Origin: Euzebyella marina
GTDB lineage: Bacteria; Bacteroidota; Bacteroidia; Flavobacteriales; Flavobacteriaceae
Direction of reading: 5' to 3'
Assembly: GCF_014855515.1 (NCBI RefSeq)
Contig: NZ_JACYFK010000001.1
Coordinates: 1,612,001-1,676,000, forward strand
Length of the DNA stretch: 64,000 nucleotides
Part shown: positions 25,645 through 36,000 of the stretch, in pieces
Layout of the letters: each line of letters starts with the position of its first letter
Position numbering within the stretch: the stretch's first letter is position 1
Notes under the pieces: generated by a model
Database searches by the model: none
The model's input: the letters and a program-made list of their open reading frames with translations, nothing else
What the model was told of the DNA's origin: nothing
Position numbers and translations under genes: made by a program

Positions 25645-27006
25645 CTATTGAGAATTGCTGGCCATGCGCTGATCAGTTTTCATTTTTAGCTTATCGACCA
25701 AAAATTGCCCTAGGTTTCTTCCTTGCTTTAAGCCCACCTCCACAGCAGCCCTGTAGTGAATACCGCCGTACATGCGACTTATGGCTGCTTCTTCAGCGGC
25801 TTTGTTGAACGATTCGAACTTTCTCATAGGTAGACCGTAGGGTAGTTCGGTGTCGTCTTCAAAACTGAAATTGTCGCCAAAAATACTGGTAAGGGTAGTA
25901 GAGGCTGCACCGGAAACTACAGAATGCCCACTTGTGTATTCGGGAAACGGCGGCGTCTGCAAGACGGGCTTCCACTCATCATCAATATGTTGGTTGATAA
26001 GTGTTTCAGGTCTTATCAAATTGCTTCTGTACTTTTCATCCCAACAACTGATGAAACCATCTGCTATGGCCATCGATGTTTTGGTGTAAGCATATAGCGT
26101 CTGGTCAAAGTCGCTATCGGTCTTTCTTGCTGCAATTTTTGTAATGCCAATCCAGTGTGCACCTGGTGTGATTTTTTTGGTCGCAAACATTAAGTGACCG
26201 CGGGTTACCGAGACATAAGGGTTGCAATCCCAAAACTTGGCAATGGCAATTTCGGCGGATTGGTCGCCCTCTTCTTCAATTTTCTTGCCCACATCATACA
26301 CTTCCTTAAGTTCTTTATAAAAGTCGGAAGACTCGTCCATTGAAAAAGCTGGGGGCGGAATTGGCTTGAATTGGGCCGCAGAATCGATAACAAAGGGCCT
26401 TATTTTACTCCAATGAGGTTCAATGCCGTCCATATAGGCCGGTGGTGTTGGTTGCCAGCGTGAAGCATTGTCGGCATCAACTGTAAATTTCGGCATAGTT
26501 CGGGTCTGCGGATAGTTGTCTTTGTTCATCCACTCGCCGATATGGGCGGCCACCTGAAGACCGTAGTTTTTCGAACTTTTAAAAACAGTAGGGTTTTTAC
26601 CTTCCCATACACCGTATAAGCTATCACGAAGGGTCTCCATTCGGTCTTCGGAAAAGATGAGACGCTTACTAAGCTCCATATGTGCGACTAGCGCGGAGAG
26701 GTCATAATTGATGTTACTTACAGAATCCGGTTCTGGAATGGGTTTTAAATCGGTGACCTGACCTACCAATGAAGTGTACTCATCGTTATGAAGGGCTACA
26801 ATTTCATAGGCTGCGATATTTGGGTAAGTAAAGATTCTACTTGCCACCGGAGGTGAAAAGATATCGTGGATCATGATTTCGGTAACCTTGTCAACAGAAG
26901 CGTGGAGATCTTCCGCTGATATCTCGATCGGTTCTTCAATCTGTGGTTCGGTCTTACAGGCCGATATCAAAATCAAAACTGTAAGTATTGCCAAAAATTT
27001 CTTCAT
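25645..27006 (-). CDS. Vanadium-dependent haloperoxidase/PAP2-family lipoprotein
   Basis: 453 residues. The lipobox is LISAC (C17). The three PAP2/vanadium-peroxidase motifs are present: KX6RP as KYRSNLIRP (K325, R332), the SGH motif as EYTSGHSVVSG (S359, G360, H361), and SRX5H as SRMYGGIHY (R411, H417). These bind vanadate in haloperoxidases or phosphate in PAP2 phosphatases. The PSGH proline is Thr, and the Asp usual four residues after the last His in phosphatases is Ala here. The length and lipoprotein form fit bacterial vanadium haloperoxidases such as the iodoperoxidases of marine Zobellia. Halide use is inference; a secreted phosphatase is the alternative. A matched promoter lies at 27105-27134. 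Confidence 0.85.
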   Translation of the reverse strand: MKKFLAILTVLILISACKTEPQIEEPIEISAEDLHASVDKVTEIMIHDIFSPPVASRIFTYPNIAAYEIVALHNDEYTSLVGQVTDLKPIPEPDSVSNINYDLSALVAHMELSKRLIFSEDRMETLRDSLYGVWEGKNPTVFKSSKNYGLQVAAHIGEWMNKDNYPQTRTMPKFTVDADNASRWQPTPPAYMDGIEPHWSKIRPFVIDSAAQFKPIPPPAFSMDESSDFYKELKEVYDVGKKIEEEGDQSAEIAIAKFWDCNPYVSVTRGHLMFATKKITPGAHWIGITKIAARKTDSDFDQTLYAYTKTSMAIADGFISCWDEKYRSNLIRPETLINQHIDDEWKPVLQTPPFPEYTSGHSVVSGAASTTLTSIFGDNFSFEDDTELPYGLPMRKFESFNKAAEEAAISRMYGGIHYRAAVEVGLKQGRNLGQFLVDKLKMKTDQRMASNSQ

Positions 27007-27104
27007 TGTAAGTAATGTTTGTTTCGTGCCCGATAGTCTAAATGGCGTAAGGCCACCTTAAAATTGTTTCGGCCTGTGATGAACTATCTGGGCAAATGGG
27101 TACG

Positions 27105-27134
27105 CAAAATTACATTATTTTAAATTTTCGCCAA
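27105..27134 (-). promoter_or_regulatory. Promoter of the haloperoxidase-like gene
   Basis: TTG (27134-27132), 19 bases, then TAATTTTG (27112-27105), an exact consensus match. It implies an mRNA leader of about 90 bases before the ATG at 27006. Confidence 0.55.
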
Positions 27135-27282
27135 GACAAAGTGCAGCAGTCTAAATATTTAACTTCTTTTTTGACCTTATGGACGGGTGATGACTAAAAA
27201 TCCTTCAAGAAACCAGTTAAAATACAAATAAGATAATTCGTGCATTATCAAATTTCGGATTTATTAGATTATGGGGCCATAA

Positions 27283-27314
27283 TTGAATTGTTATTAAATA
27301 ATCCGATATATTTA
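27283..27314 (+). promoter_or_regulatory. Candidate promoter of the symporter gene
   Basis: TTG (27283-27285), 21 bases, then TATATTTA (27307-27314), which has one mismatch to TAnnTTTG, 27 bases before the ATG. Confidence 0.4.
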
Positions 27315-27341
27315 CCCTCATAATCAACTCTTACTACTTTA

Positions 27342-28991
27342 ATGATTGGAATACTCTCTTTTTTAGGATTTACAATTCTAGTTGCCGTTATTGCCTATTT
27401 GGCCACTAGATCTACAGACGAGAAGTCATCTGACGGATATTTTTTAGGGGGAAGAAGTTTAACGGCCGGAGTCATCGCAGGGTCACTTCTTTTAACCAAC
27501 CTATCGACAGAACAAATTGTTGGTCTGAACGGTAGTGCCTACAAAGATGGGCTTTCGGTTATGGCATGGGAAACATTGGCAGCCATTACCATGGTGGTAA
27601 CGGCTATCTTTTTGCTTCCGCGATATTTAAAGGGCGGGCTTACTACCGTACCCCAGTTTTTGGCTGGCAGGTTTGATGTAGCTACCAAGACAATTACTTC
27701 GGGCCTGTTCTTAACAGGCTATGTTGTGGTACTTTTGCCGGTTATACTTTTCTCCGGGGCAAAGGCCATTAGCGGTATGTTCGATGTTCCCGGTTTATTA
27801 AATGTTTCTGAGAGTTCGGCCCTTGTGATATGTGTATGGGGTATTGGTATCGTGGGTTCTATTTACGCCGTTTTTGGTGGTCTAAAGGCCGTTGCGGTTT
27901 CCGATTCGATAAACGCGATAGGATTATTGATCGGAGGGGTAATGATTCCTGTTTTTGGTTTAATGGCCATAGGTGACGGAAGTGTTACCAGCGGTTTGGA
28001 TACCTTGATGAGCGCGAATGCCGATAGATTCGACTCAACGGGTGAATATTGGCAAGAGGTGCCTTTCGCTACTATTTTCACAGGAATGATGCTCGTGCAG
28101 TTATTTTATTGGGGAACTAATCAGCAAATTATTCAAAGAGCCTTGGGTGCCAAAAACTTGGCAGAGGGTCAAAAAGGTTTGTTGTTGGCCTCTTTTGTTA
28201 AAATATTGGGGCCGCTAATTTTGGTATTGCCTGGTATGATTGCCTACTACTATTTTGAAGGTAGTATAGATTCTAACTCGGCGTACGGCGAATTGGTGCG
28301 AGAGGTATTACCAAAACCTTTGGTCGGCTTTTTTGCGGCTGTTTTGTTTGGGGCCATACTAAGCTCGTTCAATAGTGTTTTGAACAGCTCGGTCACCTTA
28401 TTCGGCCTTGATATCTATAAACAGCATATAAATAAGTATGCTGCAGAGCATACCGTTGTAAAGTACGGAAAGATTTTTGGAGTGTGTTTGGCTTTGGCAG
28501 CTATGTTTATCGCTCCGATTATTGAAAGTGCCGGTAGTATTTTCGATTATTTACAGGAAGTAAATGGTATTTATAATATACCCATTCTAACAATTATTGT
28601 GGTAGGATATTTGACAAAAAGAGTGCCCGCCATTGCAGCAAAAATTGCCATCTTCTTGGGTAGTGGTCTTTATATTCTGAGCCAGTTCTTTATTGGTCCT
28701 TCAAGAGTTGAGAAGGCACTTGAGGCCGCGAAAGCCTCGGGAATTACCGATGAAACGGCCCTTAGAATTGTTGAGGCCGAAGCTTATCCTCATTACTTGC
28801 ATATCATGGCCATTTTGTTTTTGATGAACGTAGCGATAATGTTGATTATCGGGAAAATCAAGCCTAGAGAGACACCTTATGTTCAGGAATATACCAAACA
28901 GGTTTCAATAGAGCCTTACAAATATGTCAAGCAGGTAGGGTTGGTAATCTGCGCTATCGTGATAACTATTTACATCTATTTCGCAAAGTAG
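27342..28991 (+). CDS. YidK-type sodium:solute symporter (SSS family)
   Basis: 549 residues, all membrane, about 14 predicted spans. The N-terminal part (GYFLGGRSLTAGVIAGSLL, then TNLSTEQIVGLNGSAYKDGL) is the SSS/vSGLT core that carries sodium- and sugar-binding residues, and it is closest in pattern to E. coli YidK. Cotransport of a sugar with Na+ is the likely role. It converges with xylA-xylB over a shared terminator, so xylose or a related pentose is a reasonable guess, but no sequence feature fixes the substrate. Confidence 0.88.
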   Translation: MIGILSFLGFTILVAVIAYLATRSTDEKSSDGYFLGGRSLTAGVIAGSLLLTNLSTEQIVGLNGSAYKDGLSVMAWETLAAITMVVTAIFLLPRYLKGGLTTVPQFLAGRFDVATKTITSGLFLTGYVVVLLPVILFSGAKAISGMFDVPGLLNVSESSALVICVWGIGIVGSIYAVFGGLKAVAVSDSINAIGLLIGGVMIPVFGLMAIGDGSVTSGLDTLMSANADRFDSTGEYWQEVPFATIFTGMMLVQLFYWGTNQQIIQRALGAKNLAEGQKGLLLASFVKILGPLILVLPGMIAYYYFEGSIDSNSAYGELVREVLPKPLVGFFAAVLFGAILSSFNSVLNSSVTLFGLDIYKQHINKYAAEHTVVKYGKIFGVCLALAAMFIAPIIESAGSIFDYLQEVNGIYNIPILTIIVVGYLTKRVPAIAAKIAIFLGSGLYILSQFFIGPSRVEKALEAAKASGITDETALRIVEAEAYPHYLHIMAILFLMNVAIMLIIGKIKPRETPYVQEYTKQVSIEPYKYVKQVGLVICAIVITIYIYFAK

Positions 28992-29021
28992 CTTGGACGA
29001 CAGTTTATTGTAAAAAAATAA

Positions 29022-29049
29022 AGCCCGCTGTGAAGCGGGCTCTTTTTAT
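29022..29049. terminator. Bidirectional terminator between the symporter gene and xylA
   Basis: AGCCCGC (29022-29028) and GCGGGCT (29035-29041) pair over a 6-base loop, followed by CTTTTTATT on the plus strand and TTTATTTTTTTA on the minus strand. Confidence 0.9.
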
Positions 29050-29063
29050 TGGAAGCGAGAATA

Positions 29064-30389
29064 CTAAATGTATTGACTAATAATATTCTCGAATAATTCT
29101 TGTTTGCCGCTCTGAAGTTCAAGCTCTCCATTTTCATGGGCAATATCATATAAGTCTTTGAAAGTTAGCTTATCCTCTTCAAAGTCTTTCCCTTTTCCGG
29201 TATCAAAAGAGCTATATCTTTTGGTGCGAAGGGCATCATATTGAGATGAGGTAATGATTTTGTCTGCAGTCACCAAAGCTCTGGCAAACGTATCCATACC
29301 GCCTATATGAGCATGGAAAACGTCATCCATATCTGTAGAATTTCTTCTGATCTTAGCATCAAAGTTGATACCACCACCTTGTAAGCCACCTGCCTTTAAG
29401 AAAGTGATCATAGCTTCGGTAACTTCTGTGATGTTATTAGGGAATTGGTCGGTATCCCATCCATTTTGATAATCACCTCTGTTGGCATCTAAACTTCCTA
29501 ACATGCCGTGAGCGGCCGCTATTTCCATTTCATGTTGCATGGTGTGATTGGCCAAGGTAGCATGATTGAACTCCAAGTTCAGTTTAAAATCGTCTTGAAG
29601 ACCGTGTTCGTTCAAAAAGCCCACTACTGTAGCCGAGTCGAAGTCGTATTGGTGCTTCATAGGCTCCATAGGCTTAGGCTCAATGAAGAAATTACCCTTA
29701 AAACCTTGGCTTCTGGCATAATCACGTGCCATTCCTAAAAATTTGCCCATGTGGTCAAGTTCTCTCTTAACATCGGTGTTCAAAAGAGACATGTAACCTT
29801 CACGACCTCCCCAGAAAACGTAATTTTCGCCACCAAGCTCAATGGTAGCATCCAAGGCTAACTTTATCTGTCCGCCGGCTCTTGCCAAAACATTGAAGTC
29901 AGGGTTAGTGGAAGCTCCGTTCATGTATCGTGGGTTTGAAAAGCAATTAGCTGTACCCCACAATAGTTTAACGCCCGATTCTTTTTGCTTTCCTTTAATG
30001 TAATCGACTATAGTGGCCAACCTCTTTTCAGATTCTGCAAAAGTGTCTGCTTCCTGTATTAAATCGAAATCATGGAAGCAAAAATAATCCACACCCATTT
30101 TTGTAATGAACTCAAAAGCGGCATCTGCCTTGGCTTTAGCAGCTTCTACGGCGTCTGAAGGGGCATCCCACGGAAAGTTTTGCGTACCTGGGCCGAACGG
30201 GTCTGCACCCTGTCCGCAGAAGGTGTGCCAATAAGCAATAGCAAATTTGAAATGCTCGCGCATTGTTTTACCTGCCACCACCTGATTGGGGTTGTACCAT
30301 TTATAAGCCAAGGGATTGTCAGAGTCTTTTCCCTCAAACTTAATTTCTCCTATTCCTTTAAAATATTCCTTATCTCCTAGTAATGCCAT
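29064..30389 (-). CDS. xylA: Xylose isomerase
   Basis: 441 residues, the usual length of class II enzymes. It interconverts D-xylose and D-xylulose with two divalent metals. Visible marks are [16 protein letters not shown], the active-site FCFHDFDL (H106, D109), [30 protein letters not shown], and [18 protein letters not shown] with metal ligands. It is cytoplasmic. It follows xylB in the same direction, 84 bases downstream, and ends in the shared terminator. Confidence 0.97.
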   Translation of the reverse strand: MALLGDKEYFKGIGEIKFEGKDSDNPLAYKWYNPNQVVAGKTMREHFKFAIAYWHTFCGQGADPFGPGTQNFPWDAPSDAVEAAKAKADAAFEFITKMGVDYFCFHDFDLIQEADTFAESEKRLATIVDYIKGKQKESGVKLLWGTANCFSNPRYMNGASTNPDFNVLARAGGQIKLALDATIELGGENYVFWGGREGYMSLLNTDVKRELDHMGKFLGMARDYARSQGFKGNFFIEPKPMEPMKHQYDFDSATVVGFLNEHGLQDDFKLNLEFNHATLANHTMQHEMEIAAAHGMLGSLDANRGDYQNGWDTDQFPNNITEVTEAMITFLKAGGLQGGGINFDAKIRRNSTDMDDVFHAHIGGMDTFARALVTADKIITSSQYDALRTKRYSSFDTGKGKDFEEDKLTFKDLYDIAHENGELELQSGKQELFENIISQYI

Positions 30390-30473
30390 TGTTTAAAAAT
30401 TAATAGTTGAAGTTGTTTTTATTAGAGTTTATATTTTGATTTTCGGAAGGGATATTGAAAATATCGGCTATTA

Positions 30474-31961
30474 TCAATTGGTGATAGCCAACATGTTTTC
30501 AAGTTCTGCCTTCCATTTATCGTAAGCTTTTTTATAGGCCTCTTTTTGAGTAGAGGGTTTAAAACTCATGACAAAATCATTATCGATTATTCTTTTGCCA
30601 AAGGTTTCAAAATCACCCTTATTTAGTTCACAGGCCCTGGCTGCCCCTATGGCGCCCGTGGTATTGTAAATTTCTATGTCTTGACCGATTAATGTTGATA
30701 TTGTATTCGAAAATATCTCTGACCTAAAAAGATTATCATTTCCTGCCCTTACGACCTGTGGCTCGATACCATCCGATTTCATGATTTCCATACCGTAAAC
30801 GAATGAGAAAGCAATACCTTCTAAAGCAGCACGGCACAAATGGGCCTTGGTATGATTGTTCAGATTGATATTGGCCATTTTTGTGCCCAATGTCTTATTA
30901 TTAAGAACACGTTCAGCTCCGTTGCCGAAGGGATGAATGGTTACACCATTAGATCCAATGGGCACCGATTCGGCTAGTTCGTTCATCTCATCGTATGAGG
31001 TTACTTTTAAATTGTTCATTAACCAACGGTACATAATACCTGCGCCGTTGATACAGGCCATTTTGCCTATTCTTGCCTTGTCGACCGTATAATTTACATG
31101 TGCGAAATTGTTCACCCGTGCACTTTCTTTTACCGAAAGGCTGTCGGTGATTGCATACATGACACCGGAAGTACCTCCTGTAGCGGCCACTTCGCCCGGC
31201 TTGAATACATTTAATGATAGGGCGTTGTTAGGTTGGTCACCAGCCCTGTATAGTATGGGTGTGCCTTCGGCCAAACCGGATTCTTCGGCTCCAGCGGTTG
31301 ATACCCTTCCTTGGTCGGAAAATGTACCTACGACTTCAGGGATAAGTTCTTCTGCAAAACCATAATGTTCGAGTAACCAATCGGCAACACTGTTGCTTTT
31401 AAAATCCCAGAAAATCCCTTCGGAAAGTCCGGAGATAGTGGTTGCCATTTTATCACTTAACTTGTAGGCCACATAATCACCGGGAAGCATGAACTTATGA
31501 ATTCTTTTATAGTTTTCCGGTTCGTTCTCTTTTACCCATTTCAATTTTGATGCGGTAAAGTTGGCCGGGGAATTAAGTAAATGCTCAGAACATTTTTCAT
31601 TGCCTAATTCATCAAAGGCTTTCTGACCAATGGGTACCGCTCTGCTGTCACACCATATTATAGATTCTCTTAAAGGTTCGCCGTTTTGATCAACTACTAC
31701 CAGGCCGTGCATTTGATAAGAAATACCCACACCGGTTATTTGGCTTGGGTCAATACCGTTTTCATTGATTAAACGTTTGGTAGCGGTACAAACATGTTGC
31801 CACCAATCATTGGGGTGTTGTTCTGCCCATCCATTCTTATGGGCTATCATGCCCATTTCAACCGAGGGTTCGCTAATAACGGCTACACTTTTACCGGAGT
31901 TGGTATCTATCAAAGCAGCCTTAATGGAAGAACTGCCAATATCATATCCTATCGAATACAT
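30474..31961 (-). CDS. xylB: Xylulokinase
   Basis: 495 residues, FGGY carbohydrate kinase family. It phosphorylates D-xylulose with ATP to xylulose-5-phosphate, feeding the pentose phosphate pathway. The N-terminal YDIGSSSIKAALID is the phosphate-1 ATP site; GVGISYQMHGLVVVDQNGEP and ESIIWCDSRA are typical of XylB; the C-terminal VVRAGNDNLFRSEIFSNTIS matches the second FGGY signature region. First of the xylB-xylA unit. No XylR-type regulator is in the window. Confidence 0.93.
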   Translation of the reverse strand: MYSIGYDIGSSSIKAALIDTNSGKSVAVISEPSVEMGMIAHKNGWAEQHPNDWWQHVCTATKRLINENGIDPSQITGVGISYQMHGLVVVDQNGEPLRESIIWCDSRAVPIGQKAFDELGNEKCSEHLLNSPANFTASKLKWVKENEPENYKRIHKFMLPGDYVAYKLSDKMATTISGLSEGIFWDFKSNSVADWLLEHYGFAEELIPEVVGTFSDQGRVSTAGAEESGLAEGTPILYRAGDQPNNALSLNVFKPGEVAATGGTSGVMYAITDSLSVKESARVNNFAHVNYTVDKARIGKMACINGAGIMYRWLMNNLKVTSYDEMNELAESVPIGSNGVTIHPFGNGAERVLNNKTLGTKMANINLNNHTKAHLCRAALEGIAFSFVYGMEIMKSDGIEPQVVRAGNDNLFRSEIFSNTISTLIGQDIEIYNTTGAIGAARACELNKGDFETFGKRIIDNDFVMSFKPSTQKEAYKKAYDKWKAELENMLAITN

Positions 31962-32130
31962 CGTTCAAATTTTGCAGGCAGTAAGATATCGTTTTAGGCT
32001 GTTTGTTACAAGTAAGAAATGTGTTATTTAGTGTTAACTATGTTGCATTTCTGGATAATTTGGAAGCGTACTATTCTGAGAAGCCAAAAGGCAGGAAGAA
32101 AAATCAAATAAGAGTAAGTCAAAGGTAAAA

Positions 32131-33021
32131 TCACTTTATGGGCATATAGATTTCGGCCACCCAATTAAGTTCGGTACCGCCCATATTAGGATTGGTGAAA
32201 AAGATTTCTAAGGGGTTTTCTCGAACACTAATTTTTTGTGAGTTCGCTTTTTCCAACAAAACATACCAAGCTCTATCAGAGGTAATATAATTGCCATTAT
32301 AAGTAGCATGGAGAGCTTTTGTAGCTTTTCTGAATTTGTATTTAATAAGGTCGTGATCCGGTAGGGAATCGATTTTTTTGATAGGATAACAAAAGTTAAA
32401 AGTTATCGAGTCTGTTTTTTTATTCCAATCGAGAACTTCAATGAAAGGTAACCCATTACTTTTTATACGCTTATCCAAAGCGAAATTGTCAAGAACAGGG
32501 TAGTACTTCATCATTTTAGAGGCCTTTTGAGATTGGGTACTTTTGATGGGTATATAGGCACAATAGGTTTCGGGAATAGAGTCCAGACCCTTGTAGGTTA
32601 CCTTGAATTTTTCAAGATGATCTGAGAGGCGGTCGTATAAATCGTAAACGGTTTTTTTGGATCGCTTTTCAAAATCTGTATCGAAGAAAGGGGAGAGTAA
32701 CCTTTGCTTAAAACCATTTTCCTCATCGGATATACGCGCATATATCTTTGAAATCGAGTCATTCAATTTTTCAATTTCCCACTTGTACGTAAAAACGCTG
32801 TCATTAAATGTGATTTGATGCTCAAAACGATTTAAGTTGTCATCTTTTATGGTTTTTGAATTTTCTAAAGATTGATGCCACGATTTGATGACTTGGTTGA
32901 CCGTTCCAACAGAAGTATTGATTTGAAATGATGCCAAGTAATCTTGAGGTTTTAAGAAAACCTGCCACACGAGAAATGATAATAATGCGATAGATATGCC
33001 AAAAAGTATTTTTCTTAACAT
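32131..33021 (-). CDS. Membrane-anchored protein with GyrI-like effector-binding domain
   Basis: 296 residues. The N-terminal segment (about 4-24) is a membrane anchor. The middle (about 30-165) could be a START/SRPBCC-like lipid or ligand pocket, as is often found with this architecture. The C-terminal part (about 170-296) fits the GyrI-like/AraC effector-binding domain: LHATYNGNYITSDRAWYVLL, ...ENPLEIFFTNP, and the final WVAEIYMPIK. There is no DNA-binding domain, so it is not a regulator by itself. A small-molecule-binding role is inferred. It is 19 bases downstream of the FG-GAP gene at 33041-36307 on the same strand and may share its transcript. Confidence 0.7.
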   Translation of the reverse strand: MLRKILFGISIALLSFLVWQVFLKPQDYLASFQINTSVGTVNQVIKSWHQSLENSKTIKDDNLNRFEHQITFNDSVFTYKWEIEKLNDSISKIYARISDEENGFKQRLLSPFFDTDFEKRSKKTVYDLYDRLSDHLEKFKVTYKGLDSIPETYCAYIPIKSTQSQKASKMMKYYPVLDNFALDKRIKSNGLPFIEVLDWNKKTDSITFNFCYPIKKIDSLPDHDLIKYKFRKATKALHATYNGNYITSDRAWYVLLEKANSQKISVRENPLEIFFTNPNMGGTELNWVAEIYMPIK

Positions 33022-33040
33022 ACGGGAACTTGAAATTTTG

Positions 33041-36000
33041 TTATCGATTTAATTTGTACACTTGAGCCGAATCATTATTGATAGTGGCCAAGAGGTAATC
33101 TTCGTTATTAAAGCGAATGATATTGAGATGTCTTACAGCTTTTTGAGTAAAGTCAAGCCCTAGTTCGTTTCCTAGAACATAAGTTTCACTATTTTTTATC
33201 AAAGCACCAGGAAAAGAATCAAATCGGCCATGATATGGTTTAACACCAAAATAGTTTCCTGCTGCAAGTACATCTTTTCTTCCATCTCCATCAAAATCAT
33301 AACTCAAGAAAGATGTAATTGGAGAAGTTTGAAGTTCGTTCGCGAATGGTACAAAAGAGAATTTGCCATCTTTATTTTCTAAATATCCAGACCTTAATTC
33401 CTGAACCTCTAGAAGGGTAGTTTGTTCCAGAACATTTTTTTCGAAAATCTCATCTATAGATTTACCGGCAAAACTTGAATAGTTTAAGAACTTTTTTCTA
33501 AGGCTAACAATTTGTGATGAAAGACCGTCGAGTCCCTCAAGAGGAAAATATTTGCCATCTTTCTGAATTGCCGTGACCGTTTCAGTCTGTCCGTTTTTGT
33601 CAAAGTCACCATAATATATACGCATGGGCGACCCTGCTTCGGCTTTGAATTTACTGTTAGTTCCCCAGTTGCCTAAAAGGTAATCTGTATCGCCATCATC
33701 ATCAATATCAAAAGGTATGATTGTTTGCCATAACCCATTTATCTTATTTTCTAAAGGCAACGACACTTTTTTGAGATTTCCATTATTGTTTTCAAAAAAA
33801 GTAGGCTGCATCCATTCTCCGACAACTATAAGGTCTTTTTGGCCATCACCAGTAAAATCATCCCAAACCGCATCGGTAACCATACCTAAGTTGCTTAAAT
33901 CTGAATTTGCTTTAATTGTAAATTGACCGTTTTCATTTATTAAGAGATAGGAGGCAGGATTTTTACCAAAGTCGTTAGTGACTATTTGATTTCCTACAAA
34001 AAGATCAAGGTCTCCGTCGTTGTCTACGTCATGAGCAATAGTAACCGAAGCATTTTCATAATATTCAGGTAAATCGTTTTTAGCTAAGACGGAGTCTTTA
34101 CCTGTGTAATAAGAATCTAGTAAAGGTTTGAGTTTGTTAAAAAAGTCGGCACCCCCCGAACCAATAAATAAATCATTAAAACCATCATTGTTAAAATCGG
34201 CAATTACGGCACTTACATCTTCTTTTATCGAGTCTTGCGCAACTGATTTGAACTTCCTTTCAACATAAGTGGAGTCTTTAGCAATATAGATTTTAGAAGC
34301 AATGTGTTTAGAGCCGCCAAAGAAGATGTCTTCCTTGCCGTCGGAGTTTAAATCGCCAATAGCTGTAGCCGGCCCTCTGTCTGAGAATTGATAGGGAATC
34401 AGTTTCTGTCGATTGAAATCGGAATAATTATCTTCGATATGATTAAAGTCTATTCCTAAATTGTTGCTGAGCTTGGTGAAGAGAGGAGGTTGTTCACTAT
34501 TTAGACTTTTATACTGGAAGGGTCTTGTTTCAGTAGGTATAATCTCTAGTGTTTGATTGACATTGATATCTTTCAAAACTTGAAAAGTCATGTCAGGCCA
34601 AACAATCTTTAACGAATCAATTTTCTTTTCTTGTCCGTACCCGAAATGAATTAAGGGTTCGGAAGATGATTGAAAACCTCGAACCGTATAAAGTTCCTTG
34701 AACTGAAGATTTCCTTTATGATACGAGTAGACTTTTGTTCCAATACCATAAGGGTTTTTATCATTAAACGTAAGCCTAAGCTTTATATGATTCGAACTTT
34801 CGTCAGTCTTATTGATATAAAGTGTGGCAGGCTGGTTTATATTATTGACCACTAGGTCAATATCACCGTCGTTATCAAAATCGCCAATTGCGGTGGCCCC
34901 GCTGATTAGGGTGTCCTTCTTACTCCAAATACCCGATTTATCAGTGAAATCAAGATTGGAACCACCTTTGAAAACATAATTATGAGTTAGCCCCGATGGC
35001 ATTGAATCCAATGCTTGGCGATCCATTAAATTAGTGTTGTTTATTTTAGACTTAATTTGTTCTGATGAGACAAAATTGATGTAGTCTAGGTCGTTGGGTC
35101 GTTTTGGTATACCGGTAGATATAAATACATCTTGTTGGCCATCTTGATCATAATCGGCAAAAAGTGCGCTCCAGCTCCAATCGGTAGCTGCCAGACCAGA
35201 TTGCAAGCCAATTTCTGAAAAATGACCCCCTCTGTTAAGGTGCATCATATTTCTGCTATATTGGTAATGATAACCGAAATCTTTGGTCTGTAATTTCATT
35301 ATTTGAGGCTGCACATCTCCCTGTGAAGATTTAAGTACCTTCTCATCCTCCGGTAACATATCCAAGGAAAGTATATCGGGCCTACCGTCGTTATTGATAT
35401 CGGTGACATCGTTGCCCATCGAGAATCTAGAGGTGTGTCCGAAGAATTTTTTTAGACTTTCGGTAAAAGTGCCATCGCCATTATTGATGTAATAATAATC
35501 GTCTTCATGAAAATCGTTTCCTACATAAATATCTGGCCAACCATCTTGGTTGAAATCGGAAATCGAAACCCCAAGGCCATAGCCGTTCGCACCACCATAA
35601 ATACCTGCCTCTTCGCTAACATCTGTAAAAACATCGCCATCGTTTCTAAGTAGTTTATCACCGGTTTGAAAATTTCTTTTTTCTCTCAAATCGGCATGAC
35701 CATAAGATTCTTGGGTATGAACAGCATGATTTAGTAAATAGATATCTAGATCACCGTCAAGGTCAAAATCTAAAAAGGCGGCGGAAGAACTAAAAGAGTC
35801 AAAGTCTAGACCATATTTGGCTGAACTTTCGGTAAAGGTAATATCTCCATTAGATGAGGGTCCATTATTGATGTAAAGTTCGTTATGGCCGTTCAAACCT
35901 TGAAGACCTACTACGGCGCAAACATAAATATCAAGAAGGCCATCGCCATTAATATCGCCCATTACTGAACCGGTGTTCCAATCACTGCTTCCTTGCGCTC

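Larger units (their letters stand above)
27007..27341. other. 335-base divergent intergenic region
   Basis: It separates the haloperoxidase-like gene from the symporter gene. It is AT-rich, with a candidate promoter on each strand (27105-27134 minus; 27283-27314 plus). I see no ORF, RNA gene or long repeat in it. Confidence 0.6.
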
